This document shows positions 51,929-60,148 of a stretch of 64,000 bases of DNA, in pieces (the first letter of the stretch is position 1; every line of letters starts with the position of its first letter). The stretch is from Actinomadura macrotermitis (lineage in GTDB: Bacteria; Actinomycetota; Actinomycetes; Streptosporangiales; Streptosporangiaceae): assembly GCF_009604375.1 (NCBI RefSeq), contig NZ_WEGH01000001.1, positions 1,984,001 to 2,048,000 on the forward strand, written 5' to 3'. The notes below the pieces were generated by a model. That model did not search any database. It saw nothing but the letters and a program-made list of their open reading frames with translations, and was not told the DNA's origin. The translations under genes were made by a program, and so were the position numbers.

Positions 51929-52813
51929 TCAGGCGGACGTGGGAGGAGGGCCCAGGTGATCGAAGATCTGCAGCGGTTCCCCGTCCACCGTGCGGACGGG
52001 GAAGTCCAGCCGGAGCCCGCACGCGGACAGGGCGCGGCGGGCCGTGGCCGCGCCCGCCGGGCGGTCCTGCGGGCGCTGCGCGCACAGGTGCGCGACGACC
52101 CGCCACAGGCTGGGCGGCACGTCCAGCGGCGGCGGCCCCACCCACTGGCGCGGCTCGGGGTCGCCCTTCCCGGTGAGCATCCGCCAGCACACCATGCCGG
52201 CCGCGTAGAGGTCCTGGGCCGGCCCCGGCGGCGCCCAGTCCAGCACCTCCGGCGCCAGATAGCCGGGGGTGCCGACGGCGAAGCCGGTCGTGGTCAGCCG
52301 TTCCCCGTCCCCGCTCAGCGCGATGCCGAAATCGCCGAGGCGCGCGTGCGGCGCGCCGACCGGGCTCGGCTCCAGCAGCACGTTCGCCGGTTTCACGTCC
52401 CGGTGCACCACGCCGAGCGTATGAATGTGGCTCAGCGCCGCGAGCATCTGGTCCAGGACCTCCGCGGCATACGCGGGCGGCAGCCGGCCATAGTCCCCGA
52501 GGAGGGTCTCCAGTGAACCACCCCGGACCAGGTCCATCGCGAGGAGCACGTCGTCGTCCTCGGTGGTGCACCATGCGTAGGGCGTCAGGATGTGCGGGTG
52601 CGCGAGCCGCAGCGCCCGTTCCCGCACCACGCGGAGCATCGAGGTGCCGGCTGACTGCCGGACGAGCTTCGCCGCGCAGTACCGGCCCTCCCGCTGGTCC
52701 CAGGCACGCCACACCCGGCTCGTCCCGCCGATCCCGATCCGGTCGAGCATCACGAACCGGCCGCCGATCACCCACCCCGCCTTCACCCGACGAATCGTAC
52801 GGAACATCCGCAT
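51929..52813 (-). CDS. Soluble Ser/Thr protein kinase
   Basis: A kinase of about 294 residues consisting almost only of the catalytic domain: G-loop IGIGGTSRVW, CAAKLV lysine, HRDVKPAN with catalytic Asp about 139, GDFGIA and LAPEV. No transmembrane helix or sensor follows; the C-terminus (DFPVRTVDGEPLQIFDHLGP) is short. It therefore acts in the cytosol, perhaps recruited by a partner. Start ATG 52813 or 52807 precedes the conserved WVIGGRF; the frame is open to 52903, so the start is uncertain. It is divergent from the next membrane protein, whose start lies about 90 bases away. Confidence 0.87.
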   Translation of the reverse strand: MRMFRTIRRVKAGWVIGGRFVMLDRIGIGGTSRVWRAWDQREGRYCAAKLVRQSAGTSMLRVVRERALRLAHPHILTPYAWCTTEDDDVLLAMDLVRGGSLETLLGDYGRLPPAYAAEVLDQMLAALSHIHTLGVVHRDVKPANVLLEPSPVGAPHARLGDFGIALSGDGERLTTTGFAVGTPGYLAPEVLDWAPPGPAQDLYAAGMVCWRMLTGKGDPEPRQWVGPPPLDVPPSLWRVVAHLCAQRPQDRPAGAATARRALSACGLRLDFPVRTVDGEPLQIFDHLGPPPTSA

Positions 52814-52901
52814 GGAGGATGCCCCGTCCGTTCCAGAAGGGGGACGGAGAAATGCGCCCGCTCCCTGGCCTTCATCCGCCCGACCCGCCCCGGGAGCTGC
52901 C

Positions 52902-53561
52902 ATGACAGCCGCACCAGGCCCCTATCCCCCTGACGGATCCGCCCGCCCGGCACCTCAGCGGCCGCCGCGCCCGGTGACGGTCCGGATCGCCTTCACGCTG
53001 ATGCTGGCCGGCGCGGCCCTGCAGGTGCTCGGCGTCATCGTCGCGTTCCTCAACGTGGACGCGACGCGCGACGCCATCAAAGAACAGATCGCCAAGGCCG
53101 GGAGCCGCCCGTCCGAGACGCTCATCGACGGCTTCGCCTACGGCGTGGCCGGTCTGGCCGCCGTCTTCGGCCTGGTCGCCGCCGGTCTGTGGATCTGGAT
53201 GGCCTTCATGAACAGAGCGGGCCGGAACTGGGCGCGGATCACCGCGAGCGTCTTGTTCGCCCTGTTCTGCTCGGGCACGGCATCGGGTGGCCCCGTCTTC
53301 ATGAACGGCACGGTCAACGGTTTCAGCTTCCACATCACCGCCGGCGGAACACCCGGCCTGCTGGTCGACCTCACCATCTGCCTGATCGGCCTGGGCACCG
53401 TCATCCTGCTGTGGCTGAAGCCGTCCAGCGCCTTCTTCAACCCCGCACGCTCTCCGCAGGCTCCCTTCCGGCCGCCCTATGGTCCGCCGCCTTACGGCAG
53501 CCCGCCGAACGCGCCGGGGCCATCGTCCTTCCCGCGACCACCGACCGGTCCCTCGCACTGA
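52902..53561 (+). CDS. Four-helix membrane protein with Pro-rich ends
   Basis: A 219-residue protein: a Pro-rich cytosolic N-terminus (about 25 residues), four membrane helices (IAFTLMLAGAALQVLGVIVA; GFAYGVAGLAAVFGLVAAGL; WARITASVLFALFCSGTAS; LLVDLTICLIGLGTVILLWL) and a Pro/Tyr-rich tail (PPYGPPPYGSPPNAPG). This layout is common in actinomycete proteins of unknown function, often encoded near Ser/Thr kinases; the tail could be a phosphorylation or interaction platform. GGGAG lies 6 bases before the ATG. Confidence 0.75.
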   Translation: MTAAPGPYPPDGSARPAPQRPPRPVTVRIAFTLMLAGAALQVLGVIVAFLNVDATRDAIKEQIAKAGSRPSETLIDGFAYGVAGLAAVFGLVAAGLWIWMAFMNRAGRNWARITASVLFALFCSGTASGGPVFMNGTVNGFSFHITAGGTPGLLVDLTICLIGLGTVILLWLKPSSAFFNPARSPQAPFRPPYGPPPYGSPPNAPGPSSFPRPPTGPSH

Positions 53562-53647
53562 TGTCCACCAGCACCTCGCCGGGCCGTCTCACTCAAGGGC
53601 CGATGCGGCAGGCACGGCGGGGCGACGCACGCGCCACCGGCGGGCGG

Positions 53648-54022
53648 TCAGGCGCCGGCCGTGCGGAAGTAGCGCCGCGCCGACGAGCGGCAGACCATGA
53701 CCAGGATGACGATCGGGAAGATCAGGCCGATCAGCCCCATGGCGTCACCGGCGCCGATGCGGCCGAACTGCCAGAACAGGTAGAAGACCTCCAGGGCGAG
53801 GATCGCGAACCACAGCGGGCGGCTGGGCCGCCGGGCCGCCGCCAGGCCGCCGGCTGCGCTCGCGGCGGCGGGCAGCAGGGCCGCGATCGCGATGCCGGCC
53901 CCGTAGCCGCCGCCCAGTTCGAGCCCGGCGTCCAGCGCGGCCATCGCGGTGAGCCCCGCAGCGACGAAGAGCAGCACCCTGGCGGTCCGTACCGACCGCG
54001 GCATCACCGACCGCGCATGCAT
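53648..54022 (-). CDS. Small membrane protein of unknown function
   Basis: A 124-residue protein with a basic N-terminus and four hydrophobic helices (LLFVAAGLTAMAALDAGLEL; GIAIAALLPAAASAAGGLAA; LWFAILALEVFYLFWQFGRI; GLIGLIFPIVILVMVC). The upstream extension to 54220 is excluded because GGGGAG lies 5 bases before ATG 54022 and the extra residues look non-coding. Ends in a basic tail. I do not recognise the family. It is divergent from the next gene across three palindromes. Confidence 0.65.
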   Translation of the reverse strand: MHARSVMPRSVRTARVLLFVAAGLTAMAALDAGLELGGGYGAGIAIAALLPAAASAAGGLAAARRPSRPLWFAILALEVFYLFWQFGRIGAGDAMGLIGLIFPIVILVMVCRSSARRYFRTAGA

Positions 54023-54079
54023 CGTCGCTCCCCGAGCGTTTCCCGAGCCCATCGGTGGGGACCCTAGGGCGCCCGCCCC

Positions 54080-54148
54080 GGAACGTTCCAGGGTCCCTGG
54101 GCCCAGGGACCGGCCGAGGCCGGCGGGCCAGGGGCCTTGGCCCGCCGG
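54080..54148. repeat. Cluster of three palindromes in a divergent intergenic region
   Basis: GGAACGTTCC (54080-54089), GGTCCCTGGGCCCAGGGACC (54092-54111, perfect 20-base palindrome) and CCGGCGGGCCA-7-TGGCCCGCCGG (54120-54148, 11-base perfect stem) follow each other within 70 bases between divergent genes. The first two have no loop and suit protein dimers; the third can form a hairpin. Confidence 0.6.
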
Positions 54149-54212
54149 ATGGCGTGAGCAATAACGTCCGCTGCCCGGGACATGAGGCAGGGGCCCGCGA
54201 CACCGGCCGGTC

Positions 54213-54629
54213 ATGGGCATGGCGGTCCACGGCGAAGGGCCGGTGTCCTACGTAGCCGTCGTGCTGCTCATCGCGGTAATGGTCGCCGTCGTCCTCTCGG
54301 CGGCGTTCCCACCCAGCGCCCCACCACCCCGCCGGCCGGCGTCTCGGCACGCCGACGCCTGGGACGGCGTGTCCTTCGCCGGCTGCCTGGCCCGCTTCCG
54401 CAGCCACGATCGGCGGAAAGCCGAAGGCCGAGATCGGGCCGGACGCAGGTCCGTGTGGGAACGGTTCGGCGAGGAGTCGGACACCGGCCCCCGCTACCGG
54501 CTCGCGCCGGCGCCGGAGTTCGCCGCCGTGCGCCACCCGGACCTGGCGCTGGAGCCGTTCCTGGCCGTCACCGCCGGCCTGCCCTACGCGCTTGGCGACG
54601 TGCTGCGGGCCCGGTCCGCTCAGCGGTAG
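54213..54629 (+). CDS. Small protein with TadE/pilin-like N-terminus
   Basis: A 138-residue protein. Residues 7-30 read GEGPVSYVAVVLLIAVMVAV, a short polar leader followed at once by one hydrophobic helix. The same GEG(S/P)-x-x-Y motif begins two larger proteins at 55.5-56.9 and 58.6-60.1 kb. After the helix comes a Pro-rich hinge and a mostly charged soluble part (GDRRKAEGRDRAGRRSV-like region, then APEFAAVRHPDLALEPFLAV). Function unknown. ATG 54213 or 54219. Its 3' end overlaps the convergent membrane-protein gene by 10 bases. Confidence 0.6.
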   Translation: MGMAVHGEGPVSYVAVVLLIAVMVAVVLSAAFPPSAPPPRRPASRHADAWDGVSFAGCLARFRSHDRRKAEGRDRAGRRSVWERFGEESDTGPRYRLAPAPEFAAVRHPDLALEPFLAVTAGLPYALGDVLRARSAQR

Positions 54630-55021
54630 CCGCCGGACTCCCGCGCCGAGCGGCGGCGGTAGTACAGCGCCACCGCGCCGAGGCCGAGGGCCGTCCCGGC
54701 CGCCGAACCCGCGGTGCCGAGCCCGGTGACCAGGCCGTCATCGCCGTCGGCGAGGCCGAAGACGGCGGTGAGCAGCACCCCGAGCGCCGGGACGGCGAGG
54801 ACGGCGAGGAGCAGCCGGCGTCCCCTGGCCGAGGTGCACAGCGCGGCGGCGACCGTCATGACCACGAACACGACGAGGGCGGGCAGCGCGACCCATCTCA
54901 GCGCCGCGTCGGCCGTGACCGGTTCCTGGATCGTTCCCAGCTTGACGACGAGGACCGCGTTGACGACGGCGCCCAGCAGGTAGGCCAGGATCGCGGCCCC
55001 CCACGGCTTCAGCAGGTCCAT
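54620..55021 (-). CDS. Small four-helix membrane protein
   Basis: A 133-residue protein with four predicted membrane helices (AAILAYLLGAVVNAVLVVKL; VALPALVVFVVMTVAAALC; LLLAVLAVPALGVLLTAVFG; AAGTALGLGAVALYYRRRSA) and a basic C-terminus. GGGAG lies 7 bases before the ATG. It follows the DUF3592 gene by 16 bases and is likely last in the minus-strand operon that begins with the pilin-like gene at 56.9 kb. No catalytic motif. Confidence 0.7.
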   Translation of the reverse strand: MDLLKPWGAAILAYLLGAVVNAVLVVKLGTIQEPVTADAALRWVALPALVVFVVMTVAAALCTSARGRRLLLAVLAVPALGVLLTAVFGLADGDDGLVTGLGTAGSAAGTALGLGAVALYYRRRSARESGGYR

Positions 55022-55037
55022 GCTCGTGCTCCCTTCG

Positions 55038-55439
55038 TCACCCGGCGCGCCAGGTCATGAGGATCATGGTCACGCCCAGCGCGATCAGCACCGGGCCGGC
55101 CAGGAACAGCAGCGCCAGGTGCACGCCGGCCCGCTCGGCGGTGCTCTCCGGCCGGGCCGGGTCGTAGACGACGGTCACCTCGCGGCCCGGCCGCGGGCCG
55201 GGAAAGCTGGTCAGCGCGCTCGTCCGCTCGACGACCCGGCCGGTCTCGGTGCTGAACCGGAACCGGACGGCCCGGCTGCGCACACCGGGGTGCGCGACGC
55301 TCCCCACCTCCTCGCGGGCCACGAACACCCCCCGGGCGCGGCGCGACCGCCGCTGCAGCCGCACCCGGTCGGCGATCTCCTTCACCCCGCCGAGGGCGAA
55401 GGCCCCGCCGAACAGCAGGCCGAGGATCGTCACGATCAT
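55038..55439 (-). CDS. DUF3592-like membrane protein
   Basis: A 133-residue protein: an N-terminal helix (VTILGLLFGGAFALGGVKEI), a soluble beta domain (VRFRFSTETGRVVERTSALT, then GREVTVVYDPARPEST) and a C-terminal helix (VHLALLFLAGPVLIALGVTM). The V-x-Y-D-P-x-x-P motif is the DUF3592 signature. Function unknown. A second DUF3592 gene lies at 57.56-58.04 kb next to another pilin-like gene, so the pairing recurs. It follows the pilin-like gene by 18 bases in the same direction. Confidence 0.75.
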   Translation of the reverse strand: MIVTILGLLFGGAFALGGVKEIADRVRLQRRSRRARGVFVAREEVGSVAHPGVRSRAVRFRFSTETGRVVERTSALTSFPGPRPGREVTVVYDPARPESTAERAGVHLALLFLAGPVLIALGVTMILMTWRAG

Positions 55440-55457
55440 GCCGCCGCCCGGGCCCGG

Positions 55458-56918
55458 TCAGAGCTTGCAGTTCGGGAGGGGCTTGTAGATCCGGGTCCCG
55501 TCGGGCCGGGCCGAGCCCAGGTACTCGCCATTGGTCACCTTCCGCGAGGACTCGGAGTACAGGCCGTTCAGACCGAGCCGCACGCCGAGCTTCACGCTCG
55601 CGCCGTAGAGGTTGTCCTGCTGGTCATAGTCGTAGTCGGTCTTGGACGAGCGCGCCTTCTCGTACAGCAGCCGCTGCAGCGGCGTGGCGTCCGGGCCCGG
55701 GTCCTTGGTCGGCGCCATGTCGTCCCAGGTGAGGGCGAGAGCCCCCATCGAACCCGGGACGGCGCCGAGCGGGTGGAACAGGAAGTCGGCGACGGCGGCG
55801 CGGTCGGCGTCGTTGGTGATGGGCAGCTCGGTGGTGATCATCGTGGCGCGGCCGTTGACGATGCGGGTCTGGGTGAGGGTGAGCCCGGTGATCTTCTTGT
55901 TCTTGTCCATGGTGATCGCCACCGAGCCCGTCGAGCTGGCCCGGCCCTGCGGACCGGCCACCAGAAGGTTGGCGCCGTAGTTCACCTCGCCCTTCAGCAT
56001 GAGGGTCACCGTGGTCTCGCCCGTCTTCTTGTTGTACTCGCCGATGGCCTTCTCGTTGCCGTCGATGCCGACCCACGCGTAGGAGTTGGGGAGGACGAAG
56101 TCGCTGCCCCGGCTGTCGGGCAGCTTGGCCTGCAGCTTGTCCTTGGCGGACGGCGGCTTGTTCGAGGGCGGGCTGGTGTGCCGGTCGGGCTTGCGGTGCT
56201 TGCCGGTCGGGTCCTTCGGGCCGATGGAGGCCGAGCCGTACAGGCCCGCCATGACGTCGCCCTCGATCTCGAAGCGCATGGTGTCGGACTTGGGGATGTC
56301 GGGGCCGGCGACGGCGTCGTAGATGCCGCCGCCGATCGTGCCGAGCAGCCCGCCGTTCTCCTTCACCGCGTCGATCGTGTACTGCTCGCGGATCTTCTTC
56401 TCGAAGTCGTCGGCCTGCTTGTCGGCGTCCGGGCCGGTGAACAGCCAGCCGTCGCCGGCGCCGATCCGGACCTTGGCCTCGGCGAGGGCGTCGGCGCCGA
56501 GGTTGAACAGGTTGCCGCCGTTGACCCCGATCCCGATCCCGGTCCCGACGCCGCCGGTGACGCCCTTCACCGCCAGGACCTTGACGGTCTTCTTGCCGTC
56601 GGGCCCGATCGAGTTGATGCGGACGAAGGTGTAGTCCCGGCCCGCCCGGAAGAACAGGACTTCGACGCTGCCGCCGTAGCTGTCGCTGGCGATGGCGGTC
56701 AGGCAGCCCGGGCGCAGCGCCCGGTCCTCCGCCGTCTCGCACTTGGCGGCGTCCCCCGCGTTGAACACCAGGCAGACCGCGTCACCGACATGGCCGCTGA
56801 TCTGTCCACCGACCCCGGTGGTGATCAGGGCTGCCACCACCACGGCCACCAGCAGCAGCGCGGTGATGTAGCCGATCGACCCTTCGCCCCGGTCACTCCG
56901 CCATCTCTTGATGTTCAC
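55458..56918 (-). CDS. Large protein with TadE/pilin-like N-terminus (487 aa), type 1
   Basis: An exported-looking protein of about 486 residues. After a basic leader (KRWRSDR) comes GEGSIGYITALLLVAVVVAA, a pilin-like helix, and then GDAVCLVF...KCETA with a probable disulfide. The ectodomain is Gly-rich and beta-rich and shares short patterns with the 519-residue protein at 58.6-60.1 kb (DGK-VKV stretches, TLTQTR, a helix with ADDFEKKI). A Lys/Pro linker (GKHRKPDRHTSPPSNKPP) splits it near 245. No catalytic residues recognised. The start is GTG 56918 or TTG 56921, inside a stem-loop that holds the GGAG. Confidence 0.65.
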   Translation of the reverse strand: MNIKRWRSDRGEGSIGYITALLLVAVVVAALITTGVGGQISGHVGDAVCLVFNAGDAAKCETAEDRALRPGCLTAIASDSYGGSVEVLFFRAGRDYTFVRINSIGPDGKKTVKVLAVKGVTGGVGTGIGIGVNGGNLFNLGADALAEAKVRIGAGDGWLFTGPDADKQADDFEKKIREQYTIDAVKENGGLLGTIGGGIYDAVAGPDIPKSDTMRFEIEGDVMAGLYGSASIGPKDPTGKHRKPDRHTSPPSNKPPSAKDKLQAKLPDSRGSDFVLPNSYAWVGIDGNEKAIGEYNKKTGETTVTLMLKGEVNYGANLLVAGPQGRASSTGSVAITMDKNKKITGLTLTQTRIVNGRATMITTELPITNDADRAAVADFLFHPLGAVPGSMGALALTWDDMAPTKDPGPDATPLQRLLYEKARSSKTDYDYDQQDNLYGASVKLGVRLGLNGLYSESSRKVTNGEYLGSARPDGTRIYKPLPNCKL

Positions 56919-56941
56919 CAACTCCTTACTCGGTGAACATC
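56910..56941 (-). promoter_or_regulatory. Inverted repeat enclosing the ribosome-binding site
   Basis: GATGTTCACC (56910-56919) and GGTGAACATC (56932-56941) are exact complements. On the mRNA the loop contains AAGGAG and the stem includes the GTG start of the 487-residue protein. It could control translation or be an operator. Confidence 0.5.
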
Positions 56942-57000
56942 AAAACTCCGCGAGCAGGACCTTTACCTGAGCCCAGGGGCCCAACCTCGGTCCCAAAGAT

Positions 57001-57035
57001 CAAAAAAAGACTCCACCGCCGTCCGGCGGTGGAGT
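57001..57035 (-). terminator. Rho-independent terminator
   Basis: On the minus strand ACTCCACCGCC-4-GGCGGTGGAGT followed by CTTTTTTTG: a perfect 11-base stem and seven T residues. It ends transcription from the gene at 57057-57452 and insulates the pilin-like gene downstream. Confidence 0.88.
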
Positions 57036-57056
57036 AGTGGGCGCGGGCGGCGCGGG

Positions 57057-57452
57057 TCAGCGGCGGCGTGCGGCCATGCCGAAGCCGAGCCCGGCTCCGG
57101 CCGCGGCGGCGCCCAGCACCAGCAGCAGCACCAGCGGGCGGCCCTGGGCCGCGATGCCCGTCTGGGTGAGCAGGCCCACCAGCAGCGGCCCCGCGCAGGC
57201 GATCGCGGCGGCGCGCCCGGTGGGGGCGCCGGCGTCCAGCAGGCGGCGGCCGGCGAGCCAGGCGCCGGCGAAGGCGAGCAGGAGGTTCAGCAGCGCGGCG
57301 GCCGGCATCGCGGCCGAGGTGAATCCCGCCGAGCGGGCCAGGCCGGGGGCGGCGACGACGGCCGCCGTGACGGCGAGCGCGGCGGCGACGAGGCCGGCGA
57401 ACGGCACCAGCGCACCGAGGCAGAACGCGACGAACCCGCTGCGGATCTCCAC
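57057..57452 (-). CDS. Small four-helix membrane protein
   Basis: A 131-residue hydrophobic protein (GFVAFCLGALVPFAGLVAAA; AAMPAAALLNLLLAFAGAWL; AAIACAGPLLVGLLTQTGIA; LVLLLVLGAAAAGAGLGFGM) with a basic end (AARRR). GGAG at 8 bases precedes ATG 57452. The canonical terminator after its stop confirms that a real transcript ends there. Family not recognised; it lies among other small membrane proteins of this locus. Confidence 0.7.
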   Translation of the reverse strand: MEIRSGFVAFCLGALVPFAGLVAAALAVTAAVVAAPGLARSAGFTSAAMPAAALLNLLLAFAGAWLAGRRLLDAGAPTGRAAAIACAGPLLVGLLTQTGIAAQGRPLVLLLVLGAAAAGAGLGFGMAARRR

Positions 57453-57559
57453 GATTCTCCGTACGCTCGGCCACCCTGGACAGGCCGATTCTCACCGAGC
57501 CTTTCCACGCCACGGATGCGATGCGGTGAACGGCGAAAGAACGGCGCGGGACGGCTCTT

Positions 57560-58039
57560 TTAATGAGAGAGGTGATTGCGCCAAAGGAAATACGTCACCA
57601 CGGCGCCGATCGTGAACATCGCCGCGGCCTTCACGACATCGGAAAGCGGATGACGGTGGTACCTCGCGGCCTCGGGGCGCTCCGGCCGGTACAGGACGGG
57701 GACCCGCTGCCCCGGCTCGCGGCGCGGCGCCTTCTCCGCCTCGAACACGTGGGTCTCGCCGGTCAAGGCGGTGAACCGGATCGTGAGCGTGCAGGACGGC
57801 TCGTCCGCCCACTCCTCGCACGACTCGACCGTGCCCTCGGTGCGGACCGCACCGCCGCGGAAGCGGAGGTCGGAGACCAGGACCAGGGGCGCCGCGGCCA
57901 GCAGCACCGGGCCGCCGGCGACGAGGGCGGCCACCTCGAGCCAGGGCTTGGGGATCCAGGACAGGACACCGAAGAACACCTGCACGGCCAGCAGCACCAC
58001 GACGATCGCGCCGAGCCACCACAGCACCCGCCGCACCAC
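57560..58039 (-). CDS. DUF3592-like membrane protein, second copy
   Basis: A 159-residue protein: two N-terminal helices (LWWLGAIVVVLLAVQVFFGV; LEVAALVAGGPVLLAAAPLV), a small beta domain (ESCEEWADEPSCTLTIRFTA, RVPVLYRPERPEAARYHRHP) and one C-terminal helix. The two Cys in SCEEW and PSCTL could form a disulfide. The V-x-Y-x-P-x-x-P pattern relates it to DUF3592 and to the protein at 55.0-55.4 kb. GTG 58039 is 4 bases after the stop of the lipoprotein gene, so it belongs to the same operon. Confidence 0.72.
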   Translation of the reverse strand: MVRRVLWWLGAIVVVLLAVQVFFGVLSWIPKPWLEVAALVAGGPVLLAAAPLVLVSDLRFRGGAVRTEGTVESCEEWADEPSCTLTIRFTALTGETHVFEAEKAPRREPGQRVPVLYRPERPEAARYHRHPLSDVVKAAAMFTIGAVVTYFLWRNHLSH

Positions 58040-58043
58040 GGGA

Positions 58044-58592
58044 TCAGTCCCCTTTCAGCCGCAGGGACGCGAGGATGTCCGGCAGCCTGGCGCTCGCCTG
58101 CCCCTGTTCGGGGGCACGCAGCATGAACTCCACCAGAACACCGTCCTTCGCCGCCGCGTACACGCCGAGCAGCTTGAACGGGATGCTCCCGCCCTTGCCG
58201 TCCGCCAGCTCGTAGGACGCCTCGAACCGCTGCGCGCGCCTCGCCCCCGCCACCTTGACGGGCCGGTCCGCGGTGATCCGGTACTTGTTCATCCGGGCCA
58301 GGCCGCGGAACTGCGTCAGCGCGTCGGCGAACCCGATACGGCCGTCGTAGCGCTGGAGCCGGACCTGCCCGTCGGTGACGCCCGAGGGCAGCACCGGCCC
58401 GGTGACCACCAGCACCGGGCGGCCCCGCTCGTCGGTGTCGTCGCCGCGCCGCCAGCCCGCCGGGTAGGCGAAGGCGTAGGACCCGGTGCGCAGCTCGGCG
58501 AAGCCGGCCGGCACCGGGACGCGCTCCACCTCGCCGCCGCCCCCGCACCCGGTCAGGACGGCCGCCACGAGGACGGCCAGGGCCGCTCTCAC
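58044..58592 (-). CDS. Lipoprotein, LpqN/PsbP-like fold
   Basis: A 182-residue lipoprotein. The lipobox LTGC follows a short signal (RAALAVLVAAVLTGC). The mature part has the pattern of small PsbP/LpqN-like proteins: SYAFAYPAGWRRG, VRLQRYDGRIGF, NKYRITADRPVKVAGARRAQRFEASYE and LPDILASLRL. The protein at 61.7-62.3 kb shares this order of motifs and is a paralog. GTG 58592 overlaps the stop of the pilin-like gene by 4 bases (GTGA), so the two are made together. It probably assists the pilin-like protein outside the membrane; this is an inference. Confidence 0.72.
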   Translation of the reverse strand: MRAALAVLVAAVLTGCGGGGEVERVPVPAGFAELRTGSYAFAYPAGWRRGDDTDERGRPVLVVTGPVLPSGVTDGQVRLQRYDGRIGFADALTQFRGLARMNKYRITADRPVKVAGARRAQRFEASYELADGKGGSIPFKLLGVYAAAKDGVLVEFMLRAPEQGQASARLPDILASLRLKGD

Positions 58593-60148
58593 CGGCACGC
58601 CTTCCACGGCACCCACCCCACTCCCGGCTTGAAGTACTGCGCGTCCTGCAAGATGCTCTTCTCGTCCTCCCGGCCGATCTCGAAGATCCCCCAGCGGGTC
58701 TTCGGCTTGCCGCCGGCGGCGCCCTTGGCCTCGGCCTTGCCGGTCTCGCCGGTGTTGTCGTAGGTGGTGCGGCCCATGGTCCCCGCGCCCTGGTCCCAGG
58801 CCCGCTCGAGGGCGTCGGTGTCGCCGTCGAGCAGGTACTGGTCGATGAGCTTGCGGTCGTCGGCCCTGGAGTAGTCCAGCGCCTTCTCGGTCAGCGTCCG
58901 CTGCGCGAACAGGATCCACTGCTTGCCGCCGGTGGCGTCGAACTTGTCACCGACCGAGTTGGAGGACTTCAGCTTGCCGTCGACCCGCGCGTACAGGACG
59001 TCCTGGCCGTTCTGGGTCTGCGTCACCCGCACGACCTTGCCGTCCTTGTCCTGCGTGACGCCCCACGTCGTCCCCGCGCGGTGCTTGTAGTTCAGGCCGA
59101 TGCTCGGGTTCAGCTTGACCGCGCCCTTGATCTGCGCGCGCTGCCCGGGCTGCAGCACGAAGTTGTTGCCTATCTTGCTCTTCAGCTGCCCCTCGACCAC
59201 GTTCAGCACCGCGTCCAGGCCGGCCTCCAGGCCCTGCTGGGCGCTGCGGCGCAGGGGCGGCGGCAGCTTGGAGATGATGTCGCCGAGGTCGAGCTGGACG
59301 GCGACCTCGGCCTCGCCGCGCTGGGTGTAGTAGGTGGTCTTCTCGCCGTTCACCAGGTTGTGCTGGGTGCCGGAGATGAGCCAGCCGCGGCCCTTGAGCG
59401 GGATCTTGACGGGGCCGAGCTCGACGTCGCCCTTGAGGCCGCCGGTGATGCCGCCGTCCAGGTACTCGCCGGTCGGCTTGCGGTCGGGCTCGCTGCCGCC
59501 CATGTAGCGGTCGATGTCGTCGCCGACCCAGGGCAGCTTGCTGCCGAGCCAGACGAACCCGCCGGTCACCGGGTTGGTCCGCAGGGTGAACTTCACCTCG
59601 CTGCCGATCCGGTGCTCCTTGAGGTCGTCGAAGAACCTGCGCGCCTCCTCCTCGGTGGTGAACCCGCCGTAGACCTTGCCGTTGGTCATCATCAGGCCGC
59701 CCCACACGCCGCCCTTGACCGGCCCCTTGCCGACCTCGGGCGTGGAGACGCCGCCCTCGCCCCAGGTGAAGTCGACGACCTCCCAGACGGGCCTGCCGTC
59801 CGGCCCCACCCGCTTGTTGAGCTGGATCGTGCCACGGCTGTTGGTCCGCACGTCCACGCGCTTGGTCGGGATGGTGACGGTCTCTTCGAGGTAGGTGCTC
59901 TCGCTCCCGGCGAGGCAGGGCTGTACCGGCTGGTCCGGATCGGGGGCCGTCCGGTCGGTGCCGGGGCGGCCGGGCGGGTCGCAGTGCGCGACGAGCCCGG
60001 CCGCCTGGCCGACCCGGCAGATCGCGGCGCCGGTGAAGCGGGCGACGTCCCCGCCGAGCCCGGTGAGCAGCAGCACCGCGGCGAGCACCGCGCAGAACAG
60101 CAGGCTCGCCAGATAGGCGACCGGCCCCTCGCCCCGGTCCCGGGCCAT
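58589..60148 (-). CDS. Large protein with TadE/pilin-like N-terminus (519 aa), type 2
   Basis: A 519-residue exported-looking protein. The leader MARDRGEGPVAYLASLLFCA continues as one hydrophobic helix, the same design as in the proteins at 54.2 and 56.9 kb. It is followed by GAAICRVGQAAGLVAHCDPP with a likely disulfide, then a long beta-rich, Gly/Lys-rich ectodomain (SRGTIQLNKRVGPDGRPVWE; GDVELGPVKIPLKGRGWLIS; RVTQTQNGQDVLYARVDGKL). No enzyme motif recognised. ATG 60148 is chosen because AGGAAGCAGGGG precedes it. It heads an operon with the LpqN-like lipoprotein and the DUF3592 protein. Distant paralog of the 487-residue protein. Confidence 0.65.
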   Translation of the reverse strand: MARDRGEGPVAYLASLLFCAVLAAVLLLTGLGGDVARFTGAAICRVGQAAGLVAHCDPPGRPGTDRTAPDPDQPVQPCLAGSESTYLEETVTIPTKRVDVRTNSRGTIQLNKRVGPDGRPVWEVVDFTWGEGGVSTPEVGKGPVKGGVWGGLMMTNGKVYGGFTTEEEARRFFDDLKEHRIGSEVKFTLRTNPVTGGFVWLGSKLPWVGDDIDRYMGGSEPDRKPTGEYLDGGITGGLKGDVELGPVKIPLKGRGWLISGTQHNLVNGEKTTYYTQRGEAEVAVQLDLGDIISKLPPPLRRSAQQGLEAGLDAVLNVVEGQLKSKIGNNFVLQPGQRAQIKGAVKLNPSIGLNYKHRAGTTWGVTQDKDGKVVRVTQTQNGQDVLYARVDGKLKSSNSVGDKFDATGGKQWILFAQRTLTEKALDYSRADDRKLIDQYLLDGDTDALERAWDQGAGTMGRTTYDNTGETGKAEAKGAAGGKPKTRWGIFEIGREDEKSILQDAQYFKPGVGWVPWKACR

